Notes: generated by a model not told the origin, from the letters alone. DNA of 64,000 nt from Sphingobacterium zeae (GCF_030818895.1 NZ_JAUTBA010000001.1:1798001-1862000), one strand, 5' to 3'. Shown: positions 55,018 to 64,000, numbered from the stretch's first letter. Program-made: numbers and translations.

Positions 55018-56208
55018 TCATGGAATAGACCTCGTGAAATCTGCCGGGATAAGCAGTTTGAAAGTAATTTTACTGTTGTCTAAGTGAACGGTTATGGTCC
55101 CTTTGTGAAGTTTTGCTATTTCACGTGCAATAAATAATCCTAATCCCAAACCTTTGCTATTGGCTCCTCTTGTAAACGGTTCGAACAAGTTTGATAAATC
55201 CGACATGTGCTGTGGGAATATGAGGTCATTCGTAACGCTAAAAATAAATTGCCCATCATCAATGCATGCGTTGATTTCTATGTTTTTATTAGGATCCCCA
55301 TGCTTTATTGCATTTCCGACTAAATTTGCAACGGCTCGTCCCATCTTATGTTGATCACAGCGTATCTCAGTCGGAAGATCGATGTTGGCAATTAACTTTT
55401 GATGATGCAAAAACTCATATTCTGATAGGATTTGTCTAATTACCGTATCTATTCGGAAACATTCATTAATTATTGAGGGTTTATTTTCAAGACGAATACT
55501 ACTAAAATCCAATATATCATCGATCATCCCTTTCATCCGAAAAGACGCTTCTTCTATTTTCTTTATTAAGCGTTTTTGGTTATCATCTTTTACACTTCCC
55601 ACCAAGTATTGTGATATCACCTTTACGATACTGACAGGGTTATTTAGATCGTGGGCCAGGGCTGTTAAAATGAGTTCTCTGTTTTTAGTGTAACTAAGCT
55701 CCTGTTTTAATGCACTTCTCGCGTTATTTAAGCCGAATATCGTGTTAAAGTCTAGTGCAATTAAATCACTGCAAATTGGGAGAAGCGTTTCCAACTTGTT
55801 TCGGTCCAAATGTACAGGTTCCGCATGCATAAAACTCATGTGCCCCACAATAGCGTCATTCTTGTTAATTATTGGATAAGAGATATAACTTTTTAAGCCG
55901 AATTCCTGCAGCACGTGAGCCCATTGATCAACAGTACATTGTGCGCTATCATCAATGTAAATAGGGGAAAAACCTGTTCTGATTTCCTGATATATTTTAA
56001 CATAAGTGTCACTATTTTTATCAACTATTTGTTGAGACTGATAATCATAAACGCACCAATTTCCCCATTTTAGTCCATCTTTCTTACGTATCAACCCATA
56101 TCTCATTTTGGTCTGACTACAAAGTTCCTCCAGAATTCGTTGACAGGTATTGAAGTCGCTTTTATTGGATGTGCTGTACGGTTTATTTATTTGATTTGGG
56201 ATGGTCAT
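55018..56208 (-). CDS. Cytoplasmic sensor histidine kinase with GAF-like domain
   Basis: The 396-residue protein has an N-terminal GAF-like domain (about 20-170, GLKSYISYPIINKNDAIVGH), HisKA with His186 (ALAHDLNNPVSIVKV) and HATPase (about 275-390, with GRAVANLVGNAIKHG and SKGLGLGLFIAREIAKLHKG). It has no signal peptide or membrane helix and no receiver. No response regulator gene is adjacent, so its partner lies elsewhere. Confidence 0.9.
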   Translation of the reverse strand: MTIPNQINKPYSTSNKSDFNTCQRILEELCSQTKMRYGLIRKKDGLKWGNWCVYDYQSQQIVDKNSDTYVKIYQEIRTGFSPIYIDDSAQCTVDQWAHVLQEFGLKSYISYPIINKNDAIVGHMSFMHAEPVHLDRNKLETLLPICSDLIALDFNTIFGLNNARSALKQELSYTKNRELILTALAHDLNNPVSIVKVISQYLVGSVKDDNQKRLIKKIEEASFRMKGMIDDILDFSSIRLENKPSIINECFRIDTVIRQILSEYEFLHHQKLIANIDLPTEIRCDQHKMGRAVANLVGNAIKHGDPNKNIEINACIDDGQFIFSVTNDLIFPQHMSDLSNLFEPFTRGANSKGLGLGLFIAREIAKLHKGTITVHLDNSKITFKLLIPADFTRSIP

Positions 56209-56285
56209 TTTTTTTTGCGTTGTTAGCTACGTGAACCCATCAGTGGGTAATCATTTCTCAGTGAAAATACAACATAGTTTCCATA

Positions 56286-57710
56286 TTATTTTTCCAATTT
56301 CGCAATTTGCTCGATTAGGCCTTTAAATATAAAGGCGTGAAAGGGTAGCACGGCATACCAATATAGCCTACCTGAAATTCCCAATGGCCTAAAAGTCGCA
56401 GTTTGTATCAACGTTTGTCCTTCGATTTTAAATTCGAGCCATGCTTCGCCCGGTAATTTCATCTCTGCATAGAGAAGTAGTCTTTTCTGTTTTTTATCTG
56501 CAATTAGGACACGCCAAAAATCAAGGGTGTCACCTGCGGAAAGATCAGTTTTGCTTTTCCGCCCTCGTCGCATGCCGACCCCACCAACCAATTGATCCAT
56601 AAAGCCTCTAATTTTCCAAAGCCAATTGCCATAGTACCAACCCGATTGTCCGCCTATAGACCAAATTTTGTTTAATGAAGTGTCACTGTTGCCGAGTGTC
56701 ACGCTACGAACATCTTTAAAGCAACCATAAGCCGGCACTTCCAACAGTCTGCTTAATCCTCCAGATAGAATAGTACTGGTCTGCGCATCTTTCCAGCTCG
56801 AAATCACATGGTTACTTTCAATTTTTTGGAAAGCCAATTGGATAGCCGTTCGGTAGTTTATCAGTGATATGCCAAGTTGCTCGGCAAGGCGATTTGGTTT
56901 ACATATCACTTCTACTTTCATGCTGTCAACTAAGTTTTTAGCCAAATTGTATGAAGTGGAAGTAACAAAATAGAGCCAGTAGGAAGATAGCCTTGGCGTC
57001 ATAACAGGAACAATATAAATATGTCTCGTAAGCTTTCTCTCAGCGGCATACTGCAAAAGCATTTCTTTGTAAGTAAGAACATCCGGACCACCAATATCAT
57101 AACTTTTATGGTATGTTTCAGCGTTTAGTACAACACCTACCATAAATTCAATGACATTCCGGATGGCTATTGGCTGGCATTTCGTTTTAAGCCATTTTGG
57201 CGTGACCATAATCGGCAGTTTCTCTACTAAATCGCGTATGATTTCGAAAGAAGCGCTACCTGACCCGACAATTATACCAGCCCTTAATGTTGTAATGGGA
57301 ATTGAACCACTTGCTAATACCTTTTCTACATTTTTCCTTGAATCCAGGTGTTTGGACAGCTGGTTGGAATTACTTATTCCACTCAAATAGATAATCTGCT
57401 GTGCTTTGGTCAACTCAATGAAATTTTTGAAGTTGGTGGCGCATTCAATTTCCATGCGTTGAAAGTCACCAGTTTGGGTAGCCATCGAATGTATCAGGTA
57501 ATAAGCTACGTCAAAGTCAGTTGGCAAGTTTTTGAGTGTCTCTTTATCTAGAAAATCTACTTCGATAACTTTTATATTATGCTGTTCAGTTGGAATATTG
57601 AGCCGATCTTTATCCCTCACACAGCAGATAAGCTCATGTCCTTGCTCCAATAATACGGGTCAGAGGCGTTTGGCAATATAGCCCGTCACACCTGTCAAGA
57701 GAACCTTCAT
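56286..57710 (-). pseudogene. SDR-type NAD(P)-binding protein interrupted by an early stop
   Basis: Reading from ATG at 57710 gives MKVLLTGVTGYIAKRL, a dinucleotide-binding start, then TGA at 57660-57662 (codon 17), then PVLLEQGHELICCVRD in the same frame and about 450 more good codons. The main part has an NmrA/SDR-like half (LIHSMA, YLSGISNSNQL, LRAGIIVGSG) and a C-terminal DUF2867-type half (about 330-454, WRVLIADKKQKRLLLYAEMK, FKGLIEQIAKLEK). Without the first 16 codons the cofactor loop is lost. Either the gene is inactivated by one base change or this is a sequencing error. A truncated form could start at TTG 57650 but would lack nucleotide binding. Confidence 0.75.
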
Positions 57711-57917
57711 AAGCCATTACATCTTTTATTTGTGTTGTTTCCTATATAAATATCCTAAAATTTAGATAAATATTTAAATTTACTTCGCGGTTTAGCTAGT
57801 TATTCTTTCCTGAGCATTGTACAAATCTGCCTTTTTTTGTAAATAGTCGGGGCTTTTACAAATAGAATAAATATAGCTTTTCCATTATATGATGCGTAGG
57901 GGAGTTTCGGTAATAAC

Positions 57918-58097
57918 TTATTCCTCAGATCTGCTAGCCTCGCGGCTCCCATTAACCGTTATTGCACGAAATATAAAGGTTACAACGGCCAGAATTAATA
58001 AAACATGAACAGTATCTTCTGTTACGAACCCGCCAAGAAAAGTAACCGCCCAAATAATGATTATGCTAACGGCTATCGAATACAATAAATCTTCCAT
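57918..58097 (-). CDS. Small two-helix membrane protein, DUF5670/Lmo0937-like
   Basis: The 59-residue protein opens MEDLLYSIAVSIIIIWAVTF and has two hydrophobic helices (about 6-24 and 31-48), FLGGFVTEDTVHV between them and a polar tail (NGSREASRSEE). It matches the short Lmo0937-type family in layout. The function is unknown; related proteins are often stress-linked. It is clearly coding though short. The nearest same-strand genes are separate. Confidence 0.7.
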   Translation of the reverse strand: MEDLLYSIAVSIIIIWAVTFLGGFVTEDTVHVLLILAVVTFIFRAITVNGSREASRSEE

Positions 58098-58311
58098 ATG
58101 CTATTTCTTGATTGGAGAACAATATCCCGATGAAATCGTTTAAAATTTGATCGGAAAAGATAACGCTCAATTTCGATATTTGGAGGAGATATATATTTCT
58201 TGTACGATTAAAATTAATCAATGCGTACTCGGAATATAGAAGTTTAAAAGCGTGATTCCCTTATGCTACCCAGCAGATAAAATGGAATTCATATCGCGGC
58301 ACAGGATTTGA

Positions 58312-58347
58312 AACGAGAAATGCCCGATTGTTCGGGCATTTCTCGTT
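58312..58347 (-). terminator. Terminator of the DUF892 gene
   Basis: A 16-bp perfect stem (AACGAGAAATGCCCGA at 58312-58327, TCGGGCATTTCTCGTT at 58332-58347) with a 4-nt loop lies 9 bp past the stop codon. Confidence 0.85.
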
Positions 58348-58355
58348 ATTCATTA

Positions 58356-58871
58356 TTAAGCAGATTCATTTACGCCTGAAACAGCAATTTCTGTCAGTAA
58401 TGTATCTGTTTCCTTTTCTTCATCAAGTGTTTGTTGAAGCAATTGCTCTGCTTCTGAATGTTTCATCAACTTTGCAAAGGTAACCAGACATCCGTAACTT
58501 GCAATTTCATAATGTTCAACTTTCTGCGCTGCAGAAATAAGCGCAGCATCCAATGCTGGGTCTCCTTCAAAATGCTCGATAATCTCGTCAGCTTCCTCTA
58601 GAAGCCCCTCCATGGCTTTGCATTTCTTACCTCGAGCAGCGATTCCCAATACTGAAAACACTTCCTTAAGCCGCTCTATCTGCTGTTCGGTCTGGCCGTG
58701 ATGTTTTTCAAACGCTTGTTTTAGTTGTTCATCTTCGGCTGCTTTGCTCATTTTCTTTAAACCTTTTAAAAGTTGTTTTTCAGCACCCAAAATATCTTTT
58801 AATTCGTCTACAAATAACTCATGTAAATGCTCATTTGGCATTTGTTCCTGATTTTGATTCGATTTTGCCAT
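58356..58871 (-). CDS. DUF892 ferritin-like protein (YciE/YciF type)
   Basis: The 171-residue protein has the four-helix ferritin-like pattern: LHELFVDELKDILGAEKQLL, a KKMSKAAEDEQLKQAFEKHH helix with Glu/His ligands, AAQKVEHYEIASYGCLVTFA and LLQQTLDEEKETDTLLTEIA. YciE/F proteins bind two metal ions and are made under stress. A clear own terminator follows, so it is a single-gene unit. Confidence 0.9.
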   Translation of the reverse strand: MAKSNQNQEQMPNEHLHELFVDELKDILGAEKQLLKGLKKMSKAAEDEQLKQAFEKHHGQTEQQIERLKEVFSVLGIAARGKKCKAMEGLLEEADEIIEHFEGDPALDAALISAAQKVEHYEIASYGCLVTFAKLMKHSEAEQLLQQTLDEEKETDTLLTEIAVSGVNESA

Positions 58872-59088
58872 AATTCTTTTTAGAGATGGACATCTGTCAA
58901 AATGAGATCGTTTTTAAAATCTCATTTTCATTCCCTTATTGTCGCTCGTAGGAATCAATTGGGAGGATTTAAACCCTTACATTCATTTACTCAATCAAGT
59001 CAAAGTGAGTTTAATCGTAACATTCGGAACAAAATTTAATACGTATGCTGTCTATTTGATCTCTATGGCAGATTGTATCGTTGTTTTT

Positions 59089-59202
59089 TAGTATATTACG
59101 AACTAATAGTATATCAGATTAAACTTTAGATTATTCTGATTGGTTTAATTTTATTCCAAAACAGTCCTTTATTTTTATACATAAAACTATAATAGTATAT
59201 TA
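59089..59202. promoter_or_regulatory. Three copies of TAGTATATYA before the MarR/crt genes
   Basis: TAGTATATTA (59089-59098), TAGTATATCA (59107-59116) and TAGTATATTA (59193-59202) lie before the MarR gene. The first two are 18 bp apart and the third is close to the start codon. Each is a near-palindrome. A further inverted repeat (ATCAGATTAA at 59113-59122, TTATTCTGAT at 59131-59140) overlaps the second copy. They may bind the MarR protein to control its own operon. Confidence 0.45.
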
Positions 59203-59220
59203 GTGTTCTAATTTGCATGT

Positions 59221-59871
59221 ATGAAGTATAAGCTTTTAAAAGAAATCATTGGATTAGTCGAGGAATTTGACGCGGAAACAGAAGTTACTGATAGCTTTAG
59301 CGATGACTCCGATGGATTTAAGCGTTGGATAACGGCAAAGGAAACAGGAACTTCTGTTGAGCCCTATTGGGAAGGAAAGGAAAATGGGCGCACGCCAGAA
59401 AGTGTAATCAGCACATTACTTGTGCATATGAATAGGTTTGCAAAAAGCTATTCTAAAGCGGCTATATGGGAATCTGATTTTTCAACCCAGGAGGAATATA
59501 TATATCTTATTACCCTTAGGTCATTTGGTGAGATGACAAAAATGGAGCTAATCAGGAGGAATATTCATGAAAAACCAGCGGGTATGGCCATTATTAACCG
59601 TTTAATCAAACAAGGATGGATTAGCCAGCAAAGTTCAGAATCGGATCGTCGAAGTAAAGTGATTTATATTACGGAAAATGGTCGATTAGCTTTAGATCAA
59701 CAAATGGAAAAAATACGGCATGCAACACAAATTGTTTCAGGTAATTTGACATACAGTGAAAAAATAACATTAATAAGTCTATTGGATAAACTGAGCAGAT
59801 TTCATCAGGTAATTTACGATAAGAATATTTCACCAGATAAACTGTTGGAGCAGATCAATATAGCGAAATAA
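59221..59871 (+). CDS. MarR-family transcriptional regulator of the carotenoid operon
   Basis: The 216-residue protein has an N-terminal extension of about 60 residues, then a MarR winged helix: FSTQEEYIYLITLRSFGEMT, a recognition-helix region EKPAGMAIINRLIKQGWISQ, and the wing SSESDRRSKVIYITENG, then a dimer helix. MarR proteins repress or activate near genes when a ligand is absent or bound. It is 52 bp upstream of crtI on the same strand, so it may be the first gene of the operon. Repeated sites in its own upstream region suggest self-control. Confidence 0.9.
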   Translation: MKYKLLKEIIGLVEEFDAETEVTDSFSDDSDGFKRWITAKETGTSVEPYWEGKENGRTPESVISTLLVHMNRFAKSYSKAAIWESDFSTQEEYIYLITLRSFGEMTKMELIRRNIHEKPAGMAIINRLIKQGWISQQSSESDRRSKVIYITENGRLALDQQMEKIRHATQIVSGNLTYSEKITLISLLDKLSRFHQVIYDKNISPDKLLEQINIAK

Positions 59872-59923
59872 CATCCTTAGTTTAATTAACATCAGTGAAG
59901 AAGAAGGAATCAAATTAACATAA

Positions 59924-61402
59924 ATGAAGAAGAAGGTAGCAGTTATAGGTGCGGGTTTTTCAGGTCTTTCAGCTGCGGCTTATCTCGCTCAGGCTGGATG
60001 CGATGTACATGTTTATGAAAAGCATACGGTGCCCGGTGGGAGGGCGAGGCAGTTTGACACTGTTGAAGGATTTAAATTTGATATGGGACCAAGCTGGTAC
60101 TGGATGCCTGATATCATTGAGTCATTTTTTTTAGATTTTGATTGCAGTACAGCTGATTTTTTTGAGCTCGTTTCGCTCAATCCGCAATTTGAAATGATAT
60201 TTAGTTCAGGACAGATTAGCGTACCCGAATCTTATCCGGAATTAAAGCAGTTGTTTGAGCAGATCGAACCTGGAGCGGGTGAGCAGCTGGATAAATTTAT
60301 GGAGGCTGCCAAATTTAAGTATGAGGTAGGCATGCGCGACTTTGTCAATAAACCCTGTCACAATTGGAGTGAATTTCTGTCCCCTAAGATTGCTCTTAGT
60401 GCTTTTAAGCTCGATCTGCTTTCTAATTTTAGATCCTATGTTGCTAAATATTTTAAGGACCAGAGGCTACGCACATTAATGGAATTTCCTGTTATATTTT
60501 TGGGTGCTTCACCCAAAGATATTCCGGCCTTATATAGCCTAATGAATTATGGCGGTTATGCATTAGGTACTCATTATCCAAAAGGAGGTTTTTTTCAATT
60601 GGTGCTAGCGATGCAACAGGTGGCTGAGAAGCAAGGCGCAACTTTTCATTTCGATCATAATGTCGCTGGAATGAAGGTTAAAAATAATACGATCAGTTCG
60701 CTGGAGATTAACGGAGTGTATCATGATTATGATGTTGTGGTTGCCTCGGCAGATTATCATCATATTGAAACATTATTAGATAAAGAGTTCAGAAACTACC
60801 ATGAGGATTACTGGAAAACCAGAACGTTTGCACCATCCAGTTTGATATATTACTTAGGTATGAAGTCTCCTATTCCTAATTTAACGCATCACACCTTGTT
60901 TTTTGAGCATCCATTGGATGATCATATTGAATGTATCTATGGCGAAAAGAAGTGGCCTCAGAATCCTTTGTTTTATGCTTGTTGTCCATCCAAAACGGAT
61001 CCCAATGTGGCGCCTGCAAATACGGAGAATCTTTTCTTATTAATGCCATTGGCTACAGCTATTTCGGACGATGAAGAAACGCGTGAAAAATATCTTATTC
61101 ATATGTTAAAGCGTCTAGAAAAGCATACTGGTTCAAATATGTTATATGAACAGATCGTATATAAAAGAAGTTACTGTGTGAGCGACTTTGTAAGCGATTA
61201 TAATGCTTATGGCGGAAATGCTTATGGATTAGCAAATACATTGAAACAAACAGCGGTATTGAAACCGAAGATCAGGAATAAGAAAGTTAAGAATCTTTTT
61301 TATACAGGGCAGCTGACGGTGCCCGGCCCCGGGGTACCTCCATCCATTATATCGGGTAAAATAGTCGCCAAAGAAGCCATTGAATTATTGCGTAAATTAT
61401 AA
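59924..61402 (+). CDS. crtI: Phytoene desaturase CrtI
   Basis: The 492-residue protein has the FAD-binding start VAVIGAGFSGLSAAAYLAQ and then VYEKHTVPGGRARQF, the FKFDMGPSWYWMPDI segment, and the C-terminal GQLTVPGPGVPPSIISGKI motif of CrtI. The length is typical of bacterial CrtI. It introduces four double bonds into phytoene to give lycopene, using FAD. Translation may be coupled to crtB, which starts 4 bp after the stop. Confidence 0.95.
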   Translation: MKKKVAVIGAGFSGLSAAAYLAQAGCDVHVYEKHTVPGGRARQFDTVEGFKFDMGPSWYWMPDIIESFFLDFDCSTADFFELVSLNPQFEMIFSSGQISVPESYPELKQLFEQIEPGAGEQLDKFMEAAKFKYEVGMRDFVNKPCHNWSEFLSPKIALSAFKLDLLSNFRSYVAKYFKDQRLRTLMEFPVIFLGASPKDIPALYSLMNYGGYALGTHYPKGGFFQLVLAMQQVAEKQGATFHFDHNVAGMKVKNNTISSLEINGVYHDYDVVVASADYHHIETLLDKEFRNYHEDYWKTRTFAPSSLIYYLGMKSPIPNLTHHTLFFEHPLDDHIECIYGEKKWPQNPLFYACCPSKTDPNVAPANTENLFLLMPLATAISDDEETREKYLIHMLKRLEKHTGSNMLYEQIVYKRSYCVSDFVSDYNAYGGNAYGLANTLKQTAVLKPKIRNKKVKNLFYTGQLTVPGPGVPPSIISGKIVAKEAIELLRKL

Positions 61403-61406
61403 GATC

Positions 61407-62243
61407 ATGAAGAAACTATTTGATGAACTCGCTTATGAAGTGAGCAAAAAAACAACTGAAAAGTATAGTACAAGTTTTTCGCTTGGTATTTTGGCTCTAA
61501 AGCCGAGCATTCGGGCAAGTATTTATGCGATATACGGTTATGTACGACTGGCTGATGAAATAGTCGATAGTTTTCATGGTTATGACAAGCAACGGTTATT
61601 GGGACGACTTTATTTGGAAACTACCAATGCTTTAAATGAAGGCATTTCGTTAAATCCCATCCTGCAGTCTTTTCAGGAAACCGTACGCAAATATAATATT
61701 GATATGTCCCTTATCAATCAATTTCTTCATAGTATGGAGATGGATCTGAACAAAGTTGAGTACAATTCAGAACGCTACAAAGAGTATATTTATGGCTCTG
61801 CAGAAGTCGTGGGACTGATGTGTTTACAGGTTTTTTGTGAAGGTGACCGTCAGCGCTATGAGGAGTTAAAGCCTTATGCAATGAAGCTCGGTTCGGCATT
61901 TCAAAAAATTAATTTTTTACGTGACCTAAAAGAAGATTATCAGGTGCTTGGACGTACCTACTTTCCAAATTTGGATATGGGGCAATTCGATAATATCATG
62001 AAACGCTGTATCGAGGAGGAAATTCATACCGAATTTAAAGAAGCACTTTTGGGAATCAAGAAGTTACCTGCGTCGTCTAAGTTTGGAGTTTATTTAGCTT
62101 ATAAATATTATCTTTCTCTCTTTTCACAGATCCGAAAAAAATCTTCTGAGGAAATCTTGGAAAATAGGATTAGAATACCTAATATTCAAAAGGCTTATGT
62201 CGCCGTTAAAAGTTACGTGCGCTATAAGGCGGCTTATTTATAA
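61407..62243 (+). CDS. crtB: Phytoene synthase CrtB
   Basis: The 278-residue protein (start at MKKLFDELAYE) has both aspartate-rich motifs of squalene/phytoene synthases: YVRLADEIVDSFHG (about 50-60) and NFLRDLKEDYQVLGRTYFP (about 170-190). It condenses two geranylgeranyl diphosphates to phytoene with magnesium. The GGPP synthase gene is not in this window. Confidence 0.95.
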   Translation: MKKLFDELAYEVSKKTTEKYSTSFSLGILALKPSIRASIYAIYGYVRLADEIVDSFHGYDKQRLLGRLYLETTNALNEGISLNPILQSFQETVRKYNIDMSLINQFLHSMEMDLNKVEYNSERYKEYIYGSAEVVGLMCLQVFCEGDRQRYEELKPYAMKLGSAFQKINFLRDLKEDYQVLGRTYFPNLDMGQFDNIMKRCIEEEIHTEFKEALLGIKKLPASSKFGVYLAYKYYLSLFSQIRKKSSEEILENRIRIPNIQKAYVAVKSYVRYKAAYL

Positions 62244-62263
62244 ATCCATCAGCTTATTGCAAT

Positions 62264-62722
62264 ATGAACTTGTTTATTATACTGTTCACTTTTATCGCCA
62301 TGGAAGGCGCTACCTGGTTAATTCATAAATATATTATGCATGGCTTCTTATGGGTACTCCATAGGGATCATCATGATCATAGTAACCAGGGATTTTTGGA
62401 GAAGAATGATTACTTCTTCATTATTTTTGCTGTTCCTACCATCGCCCTAATGTATTTTGGCTCTTTAAGAAATTACAATTATCTTTTTTATATTGGCATT
62501 GGGATTATGCTGTATGGCATGGCTTATTTTTTCGTTCACGATATTTTTATACATCAGCGTTTTAAATGGATGAGTAAAACAAATAATCGTTATTTTTTGG
62601 CTCTTCGGCGTGCTCACAAGCAGCATCACAAACATTTGGGCAAGGAAGAAGGCGAATGTTTCGGTTTTCTATATGTTCCGATGAAATACTTTAAAATGTA
62701 TACTAACAATGAAAAAATATGA
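62264..62722 (+). CDS. crtZ: Beta-carotene hydroxylase CrtZ
   Basis: The 152-residue membrane protein has the four His boxes of di-iron hydroxylases: HKYIMH (HX4H), HRDHH (HX2HH), HDIFIH (HX4H) and HKQHH (HX2HH), with hydrophobic helices between. It would add 3-hydroxyl groups to the rings of beta-carotene, giving zeaxanthin. It overlaps the next gene by ATGA, so translation is probably coupled. Confidence 0.93.
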   Translation: MNLFIILFTFIAMEGATWLIHKYIMHGFLWVLHRDHHDHSNQGFLEKNDYFFIIFAVPTIALMYFGSLRNYNYLFYIGIGIMLYGMAYFFVHDIFIHQRFKWMSKTNNRYFLALRRAHKQHHKHLGKEEGECFGFLYVPMKYFKMYTNNEKI

Positions 62723-63423
62723 TGCAATATACTTATTCGCTTATCTTATTTTTTACGGTAGTAATCTGTTTTGTCGCATCCTTCGACAAGCGGCTTCGAT
62801 TCGACCGTGAATTTTTTCCATTCTTGAAATCGGCTGCACTTGTTGCTATATTTTTTATCGCTTGGGACGTGTGGTTTACAAGTGAGGGCGTTTGGTGGTT
62901 TGACACAAGATATACTTTAGGACTGGTAATAGCGGGACTGCCAATAGAAGAGTGGCTGTTCTTTATCTTCATTCCTTTTTCTTGTATTTTTACTTATTTT
63001 TGCATTGATAAATTTTTTAGACTGCAATCCCTTTCCGCGTTTAACAACATCGTTGTTTTTGTAAGTATCATTATATGCGCAGTGGTGGCTCTTCGTTATA
63101 CCGATCGAATTTATACCTTGGTAACCGCTGTAGTCACTATTTTAACACTGGTGATTTTCCATTTTGTTTTACGCGTGCAATGGATTACGCAAGCCTCTTT
63201 GGTTTTTACCCTGCTCATGTTGGGATTTTTACCTGTGAATGGTATACTCACGGGAACTGGATTGGAATCGCCGATAGTGAATTACAACCCAATGGAATTC
63301 ATGGGCATCAGGATACTGACTATTCCTGTAGAAGATGCGGTATATGGCTATACACAATTTTTATTGGTTCTCTATTTTTTTAAAAAATTTCAAAATAAAG
63401 GTGTGGATCCAATAGCGAAGTGA
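62719..63423 (+). CDS. Lycopene cyclase, CrtYcd-type fused membrane protein
   Basis: The 234-residue protein has about seven hydrophobic helices and two copies of the short cyclase motif: GLPIEEWLFFIFIPF (about 75-88) and TIPVEDAVYGYTQFLL (about 205-220). The two halves correspond to CrtYc and CrtYd joined in one chain, the layout used by many Bacteroidota. It should close both ends of lycopene to beta rings. It is the last gene of the carotenoid operon and overlaps crtZ by 4 bp. The carotenoid product with CrtZ should be zeaxanthin. Confidence 0.9.
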   Translation: MMQYTYSLILFFTVVICFVASFDKRLRFDREFFPFLKSAALVAIFFIAWDVWFTSEGVWWFDTRYTLGLVIAGLPIEEWLFFIFIPFSCIFTYFCIDKFFRLQSLSAFNNIVVFVSIIICAVVALRYTDRIYTLVTAVVTILTLVIFHFVLRVQWITQASLVFTLLMLGFLPVNGILTGTGLESPIVNYNPMEFMGIRILTIPVEDAVYGYTQFLLVLYFFKKFQNKGVDPIAK

Positions 63424-63498
63424 GATGCATTGGATCAATCGGATTAGGGAAACGTATACTATATATGTCGTAGACAAGCTGATTCTGACTTAATTTCG

Positions 63499-64000
63499 TT
63501 ATTTCGTTTCTACATGCTTTAAGTGAAAATTGTTTTGTTGATCAATTTCTATCGTGTAATTACTATTGAGTTCTAGTGTCCATCCGTCCCCCTTAATGAG
63601 ATTTTTCTCAATGGATGTGGGTTTAGTGATGGATACCTTTTTCCAATCAGGACTAATTAAAGCCCCATTTTTGACATCTAAAATCCCCCAAACATCGGTA
63701 ATTCGGGTAGTGGGGTAGTATGTGCCCAAGTTTTCGATCGGAATGATGGTTCTAGGGTCGAAAGAATAGTTCATTTTCTCGAATTGAATTTCAAAATGAG
63801 CAGATTCCACAAACTTATTTTTGTAAGTTTTGACTAAGCGTTTATTTTCAGTATCCCTTTTATTTTCTTCTTCAAAAATTGCAGCTGCGTTATATGTTTT
63901 GGAAAGATTCTTAAAATTTTGTTCAGTTGGCGGAAGAAGAGAAATTGCAAACTCCCGAATAAATAATGCTGTTAGATCAGTTTCTTTATCTATTTTTTTA
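63499..64000 (-). CDS. Unknown protein, C-terminal part (runs off the window)
   Basis: The minus-strand frame is open from the right edge to a TAA at 63499, giving at least 166 residues. The visible part has a helical, charged segment (FEEENKRDTENKRLVKTYKN) and then a beta-rich end (GDGWTLELNSNYTIEIDQQN). The GTG at 63810 would give a 103-residue version, but the upstream codons look coding too, so I take it as part of a longer gene. I recognise no family. Confidence 0.6.
   Translation of the reverse strand, partial: KKIDKETDLTALFIREFAISLLPPTEQNFKNLSKTYNAAAIFEEENKRDTENKRLVKTYKNKFVESAHFEIQFEKMNYSFDPRTIIPIENLGTYYPTTRITDVWGILDVKNGALISPDWKKVSITKPTSIEKNLIKGDGWTLELNSNYTIEIDQQNNFHLKHVETK

Overview
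The window reads as chromosomal DNA of a Sphingobacteriaceae bacterium (Bacteroidota), most likely Sphingobacterium or a close relative. The evidence is a SusC/SusD pair, a one-protein hybrid two-component regulator of the HTCS type, many lipoproteins, Bacteroidota-type promoters (TTG, about 20 bp, then TAnnTTTG), few Shine-Dalgarno sequences, and a zeaxanthin-type carotenoid operon. This placement is inference from gene content. I see no CRISPR array, insertion sequence, phage or rRNA. There is one tRNA-Leu.

Layout. Positions 1-2300 hold the end of an ABC-transporter ATPase gene, a YceI lipoprotein, an HxlR regulator and a lone receiver protein. Positions 2400-17860 form a polysaccharide utilization locus. 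A minus-strand HTCS regulator lies divergent from a plus-strand run of GH105 hydrolase, DUF2264 protein, BNR_4 propeller protein and a second, larger DUF2264 protein, followed after a terminator by SusC and SusD. The likely target is a uronic-acid-containing glycan. SusC/SusD would import fragments, the four secreted proteins would trim them, and the HTCS would sense the product.

Positions 17.9-26.7 kb carry a GhrA-like dehydrogenase, a frameshifted unknown gene, a DinB-like protein and a 1999-residue alpha-2-macroglobulin-like protein that contains a TonB-receptor-type plug segment. Positions 26.7-32.4 kb are a tripartite RND efflux operon. Positions 32.5-42.7 kb are mixed: a YoaK-family membrane protein, small lipoproteins, a GH2 enzyme, an M13 metallopeptidase, a ROK kinase lacking the family's zinc cysteines, tRNA-Leu, and an ECF sigma/anti-sigma pair.

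Positions 43-58.9 kb hold two sensor kinases, oxidoreductases, a fatty-acid desaturase, a VOC protein beside a free-standing ArsR-tail-like protein, a PF10136 'recombinase', a lipid kinase, SurE, an aldo/keto reductase, an SDR gene broken by an early stop codon, a 59-residue DUF5670-like membrane protein and a DUF892 ferritin-like protein. Positions 59.2-63.4 kb are the carotenoid operon: MarR regulator, crtI, crtB, crtZ and a lycopene cyclase. Together these should convert geranylgeranyl diphosphate to zeaxanthin, with GGPP synthase encoded elsewhere. A partial unknown gene runs off the right edge.

Several gaps contain decayed coding sequence: a hydrolase tail at 48.1-48.3 kb, an unidentified fragment at 6.53-6.66 kb, and the frameshifted gene at 19.0-19.8 kb. 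All function calls come from reading motifs and family resemblance; no database search was possible.
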